From: Clitoria ternatea
Taxonomy: Eukaryota; Streptophyta; Magnoliopsida; Fabales; Fabaceae
Direction: 5' to 3'
Assembly: GCA_037962975.1 (NCBI GenBank)
Contig: CM075669.1
Span: 85,728,001 to 85,792,000 of the forward strand
Length of the DNA stretch: 64,000 bases
Positions 55,803 through 64,000 of the stretch are shown here, piece by piece (the first letter of the stretch is position 1; each line of letters starts with the position of its first letter). The notes below the pieces were generated by a model. That model made no database searches. It worked only from the letters and a program-made list of their open reading frames with translations, and was not told the DNA's origin. A program made the translations under genes and the position numbers.

Positions 55803-57345
55803 TGTAACATCCCAAATTTTATAAAAATGAATAAATATGTGGAATAAATATTGAATAAATGTAAATAGACTAATGAGTGTCCCAAAAATATTAGAATAAT
55901 TAAATTGGGATTTATTATGCAAAATTTATAATTTATTGAAGCTAAATAAGATAAAATTATACCCGATTAGAATTTGGGTGTCGGACCAAGTATCTCTGAT
56001 CGAGATGTCATTGGTCAGGGCTATTAAGAATATTATTAGGAATCTGAATCTATATTCGGAATAATTTTTGGATTTTGTATTGAGCCCGAACAGAGAACCT
56101 GTTGGTTATAAAGCGGAGAAGCATTTATGAAGGGTTAAGTTAAAAACAAAATCTCCTCCACTTCTCTTCACTTTCCCGTCAGCTTCTTTCTCCCTCTCCC
56201 TTCTTCACTTCCTTCATCTTTTTTCTCCTCTCTTCTTGCCCAAACCGTGCCCCTTTCCATGGCTATTACCCACCAAAATTTCTTGGTCTCCATGGATTCA
56301 TGAAGCATGAATGGGACATTGGAGCAAGCTTGGTTCTTCTCCCTCCCTTTTTTCCTCATTTTCGTGCTTGGTATGGAGCTAGGAGAATGAGGTATGGTTC
56401 TCAAACACCCATAGCTTTTGTTGATGGTTTTGAGTTTATTTAAGTATTATGATAGGGGATTGGGTGTTGTTTTGATGGACAATGACTTGAGGAACCAAAC
56501 CCTAGTCTTGGGGATTGTTATTATTGTTGTTGATGGTTAGGATGCTATGTTGTTAGCCATGGATGTTTGAAATAAGGCATAAAAATTAGTTGAAATTGAT
56601 GATAATGGATTTTAACGAAAACCCTAGAAGTTAAGAATTGGGGCTTTTGGCAAAATGGAGGAATAGATGATTTGTTGTCATAAGGATAACTTTGTGTGTA
56701 GAAATAATGTTTGGAATGATGAGCATTTCTCATTATTGTTGATGAGTTGAGGCATAATGTTAAGTTTTGGTAATGGAGGTTGTTGATTGATGTGGAATAT
56801 TGTATTATATGGGAGATTAGAATTAGGTATATGAGAAAATGATGGATGTTGGGTTTTCATGGGATCTTAATCTCAAGATTTGGGACTATACATATTGTGG
56901 TTGGAAGGATTAAGTTGAGAATGAGTAGGTGATGCTTAAGGTTGGGTATTGTTGTTTATGATGATGATAATGATAATAATGGTGGTGGATAACCATTGAT
57001 GATAGATAGATGAGTTAAGATAAGGAATTGATAAGACCTTAGGCTTATGATATGCCATTGCATGCTTTGCCGAGCCTTTTCTCATATCATCATATATGGG
57101 ACTAGGCGTGTGCCTGGTATACATATTCTTCCGTTGTAAACTCCATTATTTTCGTATACCGATATGGGCAATTTAGATATCGATCCAGCTTTATTTTATT
57201 AAATTGTACGCTTCGGTTTTCTATGATTCGAGTTTCGGTGTGACACTGGTATTGTGTTGGAACACGAAAAAAAGATTTACTGACATTTAATTAATCATTA
57301 TGTTGATCACATCGGGATTCGAGTCCGGAAAAGCGGGGTGTTACA
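55803..57345 (+). mobile_element. Solo LTR of TGTAACA-type gypsy family, 1543 bp
   Basis: Runs from TGTAACATCCC to GGGGTGTTACA with CCCCC on both sides (55798-55802 and 57346-57350). It has a TATAAAG site near 56109. Relative to the 5175-bp copy it lacks the central blocks, including the palindrome array. Inserted only 50 bp from the other solo LTR and in opposite orientation. Confidence 0.88.
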
Positions 57346-57350
57346 CCCCC

Positions 57351-58149
57351 TAGTTAATGGACTCATTTTTGTATTTATTTTTTTTAGTGTTACACATTTT
57401 TCTACTTATTCTTTTTTTATTGTTTATGATGAAAATAATATGATGACTATTACTATATTTTTTATTCGACTGTGTTTATTGCTTATTGATGTTATATCTT
57501 TTTCTGTTTATTATGAGTCTGTATATGCGTTTGTTAACTAATAAAAGCACTATAAAAAAATTAATATATATTTTAGTTTTATAAAAAAATTTCATCCAAC
57601 TTTATAAAATATATTTTAAATAATAAAATTATAAAATTACCTTAAATCATAAAATTTTATAAAAAAAATTTAAAAAAAACAATTTTTATTATTAGCGATG
57701 GCCAAAATATCGTCGCTAACATTGGTCCCTGTTCAGCTACAAAATTAGCGACGACACTATCAAAACACCACTGCTGGAATCCGGCGTCGTCGGCCATGCG
57801 ACAGGTCTGGTCATCCCGAGCAGATCTCGAACTTCTCAAAACCGATCTCAGCCCGCGAATGATGCCTCCCAACTGGTGATCCTAACGCTGCCCCACAGCC
57901 TTCGCGCATCGCTCTGAGCTCAGTTGCTCCGTTGTCAGCGACCTCCACACGTCCGAGACCGCTATTCCTTCTCTTTCTCCTGTTGGTCTCATCTCTCCCT
58001 CCGCCGGTCAATTTCTCTCTCTCTCTCTCTCCCTTAATTTTGATTTCACTCTCTCTCTTTTACGCTCTCTGTCGCCCCCTATCTAACTCCCCTTTCATCA
58101 TTCAAAATAACCCTGATGGGTTTTGGCTTGTTTTGCTCTATTTCCCTTT
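57351..58149. other. CACTA right part: 3' flank of the transposase gene and subterminal repeats
   Basis: AT-rich to about 57690, then TTAGCGATGG, CGTCGCTAAC and TTAGCGACGAC (57690-57755), typical subterminal motifs. From about 57770 the sequence becomes GC-richer and CT-rich, probably the leader of the next LTR, but no boundary is visible. Confidence 0.5.
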
Positions 58150-59917
58150 GTGATTTGTCATGGGCTCCAGAACTCGGAGCCCAAGATACCAAAAATCCCC
58201 CTTTTTACCAATAAAACCCAAACCCACAATTTTTTTGATCCTTTTAATTAAAAGTAATAAATAATTTTCATTTGTGTTAAAAATAAAACAAATCAAAATA
58301 TATCCCTTTCTTTTTAGGAATAGTGAATAAAATAGAAATAAATCTTTTTATGAATCATAAAGTAAATAGCTTCTAATTATGTTAAATTAAAAATAAAAAT
58401 ATTAAAAGTTAAATATCTCTTTTTAATATAGTGAATCTTTCGTGTCAAATCCAAAAATAAAAGTCTTAAAATCAAAATATACTTTTTAAAATAAAAATAA
58501 ATAGTTTTTCTATTTTGTGGTGAATTTAAAAATTAAAATATTAAACTCTACACATTCCTTTTATAAAGATAAATAATCTTTTATACAAAATCAAAATCTT
58601 ATAAGTGGTGTCGTGCAAATTACTTTGCCTACACGCACTTTATAAAACTTCGAAGGTTTATGCCCGTGCGATTTTCTTCGCCTTGTATTTCTTCTTCCTC
58701 ATGAATTTTCTTTCATTATTAAAAATCAAAATTAATCAAAAATAATTCAATTTTTTTCAAAGTTAATTCCCCAAAGAACTACGTAGCCCTAATTTCTCGA
58801 AAGCTCGAGAATATGTAGGAGTGAAAATTAATTCATGTTGGGCCCACTTTTCTTTTGTTTGATTTCCATGTCTCTGTTATTATCCCGGTTAGTTCTACGT
58901 CATTAATATTTAATTTTAAAGCCTTATTTTATCGCAATGAGGTTAATTTAGACGAGACGTCTTGTTAATCTCATGTTTTGAATACTTTTATTTAAAATAA
59001 TATTTCTTATAAAGTGAGGTTAATTTAGAAGAGATGTCTTGTTAATCTCATGTTTTCAATACTTTTATTTAAAATAATATTTTTTATAAAGTGAGGTTCA
59101 TTTAGACGAGACGTTTTGTTAATCTCATGTTTTCAATACTTTTATTTAAAATAGTATTTCTTATAAAATGAGGTTAATTTAGACGAGACGTCTTGTTAAT
59201 CTCATATTTTCAATAATTTAGATAAATATTCTTATAAGAGAGGGTTAATTTAGACGAGACGTCTTGTTAATATTCTCATTTTTTATAATAACCTTTATTT
59301 ATATAGTATTGTTTCCTCATAAAAAAGGGTTAATTTGGACGAGATATCGTGTTAATCCTTTCGTTCAGTTTTTAATTCACTTCATGCCATCTCACATTGT
59401 TTTATCTCATCTCATTCCATTTTATTTAATCTAATCCCATTTAACTTTATTTTGTCTTAATTTCTAAATCTTTATTATAAACTAAGGTTAATTTGGACGA
59501 GACGTCCTGTTGACCTTTGATTTTCATTCTGTTTTGTTCTTAACCGTTAGTGTTACGGTCTAATTAAGTTATCGATTTAAGATTAATTTGAACGAGACGT
59601 TCTATTGGTCTTATTTCGAAGACTCCTTTGTCCATGTTTTTTGTTTCCTTTTTGAGAAGTTAAACTAATTTTTAGGCTATTTAATATATATGTAACCGTT
59701 TTATAACGGAGAGTGTGAGGTGCTAATACCTTCCTCACCTGTAATGAGACTTTCAAACTTAGAATTTCATGTTTTATGACCAGTGCTTTTACAAAGGTTT
59801 TCCCGGTATTTTATCCTTAAAAATATTGGTGGCGACTCCCTGTTTTTCGAAAGGATTTCGAAATGTTTAATCTTTTGTTTTGAGGGTCGGCCTCCCGCCG
59901 CGGTCCCGGTCGCGACA
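58150..59917 (+). repeat. Ogre-like LTR (right part), left boundary unresolved
   Basis: Shares with the LTRs at 1 and 21237 the order of leader hairpins (58608-58634, about 58666-58690, 58779-58818), ACGTC hairpin train (58939-59611), the GTGAGG/CCTCAC hairpin (59715-59738), a TGGCGACTCC site (59830) and an end in GTCGCGACA. No TATA box or TG start is evident, and no upstream copy of the flanking CATAG was found, so it is probably truncated on the left. Confidence 0.7.
58939..59611 (+). repeat. Eight ACGTC hairpin units, four in ~77-bp tandem repeats
   Basis: Units begin near 58939, 59016, 59093, 59170, 59241, 59327, 59484 and 59580. The first four are tandem copies of about 77 bp. Outer stems include GAGGTTAA/TTAATCTC, AAGGTTAA/TTGACCTT and AGATTAA/TTGGTCT. 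Inner stems include AGACG/CGTCT, GGACG/CGTCC and GAACG/CGTTC around the loop AGA. Unit 2 (59016) keeps the outer stem but has lost the inner one. Confidence 0.75.
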
Positions 59918-60279
59918 CATAGCTATGGTGTTAGCGACGACGATTCGTCATCCAATTAGCTACGACGATATGGCGGTCGCTAATTAGGCTAAATTAGCGA
60001 CAGTGGAACTTGAATTCGTAAGCGACGAACGAGTTACCGTCGCTAATGTGGTACCGAGCCAGCGATGGAAATGGCATAAAAGGGACCACTTTTAGCGACG
60101 GTATGCGTCCAGCACAAAGTTTGCCACGGTCTTCACTTGCCGTCACTGACATATTAGCCACCAGATTTGTAGCGACAGTATTCGGCTGTAGTTGATGTTA
60201 TCGCTAATAGTATTGGCGATGAATTTTTGGCTATTACCGAAGACTTTTTCCTATCGCAATTAGGGCTTTTTTAGTAGTG
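59918..60279. repeat. Right subterminal array and terminal inverted repeat of the CACTA element
   Basis: Dense TTAGCGACG, GTCGCTAAT and related words lead to the end GGGCTTTTTTAGTAGTG at 60279, followed by AAA. Confidence 0.85.
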
Positions 60280-60282
60280 AAA

Positions 60283-62329
60283 GAATGATAGAAATGGGAG
60301 GAAGGACGTGCCCAAAACAGCTATATTTGGTCTTTGCGTGGAACTCTCGTAACATGTAACATATTAGACAAAAAATTTTAAATCTGGGCCCTCTATCTAA
60401 CAAACAAACTAGATCATTGGGTGAGATATTTTTGCACGCATTATTGCGTCACTCTCACGCAACGTTCCCGTGCTAACATCTTTATTGTAATGCTTGTTTT
60501 TAAAATAATTGTCATCTTGAAAGAAAAAAAAAGATATCATATTGATTGTCAATTTACATTTTCAATTCAATTTTCACATTTCATTCCACTTTATCCTTAA
60601 ATTAATAAATATTTTTATCCTGCTACAAATAATCTAAAGAACAATTATTGTTAAAAGGATGAATAACTCTTTTATAGGGTAAGGAAACATGTCACATTTT
60701 GAGTTAAAACAAGTTTGGTTTCATTTATAAAATTGTGCAATTTAGTTACTCAATTATGGAAATAAAGTTTGACAAATGACACCATCAAAATTTTAGTGTT
60801 GATTCCATGTATCGTTGGAGGTTTAATTCGACTAAAAATATTGTTTTTAGCTAATCTTAGTTAGACTATATAAATTAAAAACCAAATAAACACTTAATGT
60901 GAATTAGAATTGGGTAGTATAACTATTAATATTTAATATCATTTATGAAGTTTGTCCGTCATTGGCTACAATTAATATTAACAGACATATTAAATTCAAA
61001 TATATTTGACTACCTATATTTTTTTCTTTGTTACTTTAGCGTTTGCATAATAGTTATAATTAAGAATATTTTCCTTTATACCCATAACTAATACCATACA
61101 TATTCAATATATATATATATATATAAAAAATTAAACACATTAACCATATATACACTTATTACTATAGGTAAAATTATAGAACAACTAATAATTATATATT
61201 GATTTCATAATAGTGACAATAAAAAATGAATAAACCAAAACCTGGCCCCTAAAATGTCAAAGAAAAAATGGAGGTAGTACAAAGATTAAAAAAAACAATG
61301 TATGTTAGGTTTTTTTTTATTAGAGTGTGCCTTGAGTTAAAGCAAGTTTAGTTTCACTTTAAAGTTAATGTATATATAACAAAGTTAGTAAAGTCACTGT
61401 TTGGTATAAAGTTTGAATTCTTGTTTTATACTTATTCTCTCTCCTCTTTATTGTTATTATAATAGGTGAAAAATGTCTCACTCATACAAAATTGATGTTA
61501 AATACATAGGAATGGATAATTTTATTGGCAAAATATCTTTTGTACAAAATTTAAATTAAAATACTTTATATTAAAATGCTTTATTTTGGATGAAAAAGTT
61601 TAAAATTCGTAAAACTTAAAATAACAGTTTTTCATAAGATGTTATCTTGTTTGGGTTAAAAACATTTTCACTATGGAGAAGTAAACTCTTCTAGCAATTG
61701 TTTAATTTTTTTCACCCACAACCGTTGAGACCGATGAAAGCTTTAGCAAAATCAAACAAATATATATTTAAGCCGTTCATCTATTCATATAATTTTTAGA
61801 TTTATTTAGATGAGTAGAAAGTTGTAATCAATGAAAAGGAAAAAAATCAGTTTTTTGAAAATATAATTATTAAAAATGTATCAAATAAATAGTGATATTA
61901 TTTTAACACTAATAATTAAAGATATAAATTTGAAAAAATAATAAATTAATAATATCAGTTTAACATAAGTTATATGAATATAATTTTATTTAAAAATAAA
62001 TAAATTTAATATATTATTCTCCCAAAAGAAAATATTTTAACACTGGAAAAAATTTAATTACATTATTCAAATAAATTATTTAGACAATGCATGTATTTTA
62101 ATTGCTTTATACAAATGAAATAAAACTAAACAATAATTAAAATTCAATTATCAAATTTATTAAAACACCTTGACCATTTTTTATATTATCATTTTATCAT
62201 ATGACGACAAATAAACAAATATCTCGCTTATGAAATTGCATTAATATATATTGTAATAAATACCAAATTTTGTCCCCTTTTCTTTTAATAATAAAATTAA
62301 ATAATAATTTCCTGCCCCCCACTCCGGAA
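60283..62329. other. AT-rich flank right of the CACTA element
   Basis: No gene, RNA gene or defined repeat recognised. Contains an (AT)n run near 61108. Two phrases with GAGTTAAAGCAAGTTT-like sequence (about 60700 and 61335) may be copies of an old repeat. Confidence 0.5.
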
Positions 62330-64000
62330 ATCCTAAAGCAGGATCCGGAAGTTGTCTCCTCCAGAGCTCTTTCTTCATCTTCCTCACTATCCCTCCGAGA
62401 TCTCATGAACCCCCACCAACCCCACAACGGAACCTTCTTCATCTCCTTCATCCCTCATCATCACCCTCCCTGGGAGAACCATCATCATCATCATCCAGGA
62501 CCACCATTCACAACTCCATCTCCTCTCCATACAACAACCCAAAAATAAAAAAAGAGAGGCACCAACAGCATTATTAACATAAAACCAAAACGAAAAAAAA
62601 CACACAGAGAACATTCATCTCATCTCCATCTTCATCTTCTTCACTAGAAAAAACCAAAAAATCAAAAAAATTCTCAAAATCAGAAACCATCAACAATAGA
62701 AATTAAATCTTATTCCTCTTATCTCTTTCCCTTAACAACAACCAACAAAAAACCATCTCAAAATAACAACCAAAATAAAAAACCTCTCCCTCACCTCTCT
62801 CTGTTCCAACAGCAACATACCAAAAGAAATCTAAGCAACCAGAAAAAAAAACAACAGAGTCAACAAGAAAAAAAAATAGAAGAAGGAAGAGTTCGTCGCC
62901 AGAACCACCGCCGGCCTCCACCAAGCCGGCCAACCCGAAACCAGAACCGACGCCAACACCGGTTTCCTTCCTACGAACGACGTCGGTCTCCTCCCCGTGA
63001 ACGACGCTGGTCACTGTCGCTCCACCTCCGCAACCAAATCCGCCCTAAGAACCGGCGCCGATCAGACCCCTCCCTCACCGGTCATCTTCTTCCTCGAGCT
63101 AGCCTTCTCCTCCGACCGGTGACTTCCGAATCCCGACGCCGACGCTCCCTCGCCGTTCCTCTTTCGTCGTCGATCTCTCCCTCCTCCTCTCTCGATCTCC
63201 CCCTCTCTCGGTGGCTCTCTCTCTCTCTGTGTGTCTTTCTCTCCCTCTTGAAATCTTACACTCTCTCCCTCTCTGTTTCTTTCCTTTACCGCCGCCCCCT
63301 CCCCTCACTCACTTCTCTTATTTTCTTTTCTTTATTTAGGTTATTCATTTGTTTTTTTTAGGTTTTTTGTGTTTTGGGCCCTAGAGGCCCATTTCCCATT
63401 TTTCTTCTTTTTTTCCTTTTTTAACCAAAACCTTTTTAAAAAAGAACATTGATAAGTAATTTTAAAAGTTCTAAAAATTCAAATAATATAGATTCTGAAA
63501 ATTAAAATATATTTGTTATGTTATGAAACTCCTAAATAAATATCTTCTTCCATCATCATTATTTATTATTAGTTGTTATTGACTTTTTTTTCAAAAAAAA
63601 AACTTTTGAATAAAATATACCTTCCTAGAATAAAAGTAGATAGTTTTTATTCATGTCAAATCTAGAGAAAATGAAAAATATTAAGATCCATATCTTCGTC
63701 AAGAATAAAAAGAAAGTTGTTTTATTTAAAATAAAAATCTAAAAATGCTTCTTAGAATAAATATTAAATGTTTCTCTATTTGTGTTAATTTGAAAAATCT
63801 AAAAAATATTAAATACATTTCTTTTAGAATAAATGTCTTAAGATCTTGTAAGTAATGTCGTGCGAAATTACTTTTGCCTACATCAGCTTTACAGGATCTC
63901 GAAGGTTTATGCACGTGCGAAGTACTTCGCCTTGTATTTCTCCTTCCTCATGAATTTTCTTTCATTATTAAAAATCAAAATCAATCAAAAATAATTTTAA
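62330..64000 (+). repeat. Another Ogre-like LTR, running off the window
   Basis: A GC- and CT-rich leader (62330-63330), a TGGGCC/GGCCCA hairpin (63377-63393), then leader hairpins at 63855-63883 and 63909-63937 equivalent to those at 58608 and 58666. The window ends before the ACGTC train and LTR end, and the left boundary is not visible. The ORFs of 60-103 codons in the leader are low-complexity Ser/Pro or Arg frames without recognisable domains. Confidence 0.55.

Larger units (their letters stand above)
27452..60279 (+). mobile_element. CACTA (En/Spm-type) DNA transposon, about 32.8 kb with nested insertions
   Basis: The left end reads CGCTACTAAAAAAACCC and the right end, reversed, CACTACTAAAAAAGCCC. 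Both are flanked by AAA (27449-27451 and 60280-60282), the three-base duplication expected for CACTA elements. Arrays of TTAGCGAC and its reverse GTCGCTAA lie next to both ends. Inside are remnants of TNP2-type and Transposase_24-type genes in plus orientation. Most of the length is later insertions: solo LTRs at 31523, 50578 and 55803, a copia element at 31899, and an Ogre-like LTR ending at 59917. Removing them leaves roughly 10 kb. It also holds host gene fragments. The left end has G where CACTA has A, so the ends are slightly decayed. Confidence 0.82.

Noticed and set aside
27942..60279. CACTA element with its left end at 27942
   Set aside because: Flank AAT does not match the right AAA, and the end sequence is less similar to the right end than that at 27452.
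62270..63361. Several 60-103 codon frames on both strands
   Set aside because: CT- or GA-rich leader sequence of an LTR; Ser/Pro/Arg low-complexity frames overlap on opposite strands.

Overview
This window is plant nuclear DNA made almost entirely of nested transposable elements. I found no intact single-copy host gene, no rRNA or tRNA gene and no CRISPR array. The families (Ogre/Tat-like and Athila-like Ty3/gypsy elements, a Maximus/SIRE-like Ty1/copia element carrying TAATCGATTA words, a CACTA transposon with TTAGCGAC subterminal repeats) suggest a legume, probably a warm-season phaseoloid such as soybean, bean or Vigna. That placement is an inference from element style and is not proven.

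Left nest (1-25080). A Ty3/gypsy remnant (integrase tail plus probable LTR, 23819-25080) is interrupted by an Ogre-like LTR (21237-23818). That LTR is interrupted by a large non-autonomous Ogre/Tat-like element (window start to 21236; LTRs 1-2855 and 18061-21236). That element in turn holds a young Athila-like element (3610-10707, target duplication ATGAC, LTRs differing at about three sites by eye) which keeps gag and protease but has no reverse transcriptase or integrase. The host Ogre-like element has a gag with two in-frame stops, an eroded pol, and a 3' region built from hairpin-forming repeats and a minisatellite of about 45 units.

Middle (25081-27451) is AT-rich sequence with a TRIM-like LTR plus primer site.

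Right nest (27452-60279) is one CACTA transposon of about 32.8 kb. It has matching terminal inverted repeats, AAA target duplications and TTAGCGAC-type subterminal repeats. It carries decayed TNP2-like and Transposase_24-like genes and has captured fragments of an HD-Zip I homeobox gene and apparently a pectinesterase gene. Inside it sit three solo LTRs of one superfamily (31523-45727, 50578-55752, 55803-57345; duplications CCTCA, AACGA, CCCCC), an Ogre-like LTR ending at 59917, and an intact copia element (31899-42112, duplication AATGG) lying within the first solo LTR. The copia element encodes gag, pol and a third protein with its own apparent promoter. Beyond the CACTA end is AT-rich flank and, from about 62.3 kb, another Ogre-like LTR that runs off the window.

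Two patterns cut across families and are the best candidates for something undescribed. (1) The transcribed parts of the Ogre-like LTRs, and one 3' UTR, contain trains of short hairpins whose stems change in compensating fashion between copies, which suggests conserved RNA structure. (2) Unrelated LTRs (Athila, copia, solo gypsy) carry arrays of a short palindrome (CGCTTGAGCG, TAATCGATTA or TGAATCGATTCA) that mostly occur as pairs about 19-23 bp apart. In the copia element the array lies 120 bp upstream of a TATA box both in the LTR and in front of the third ORF.
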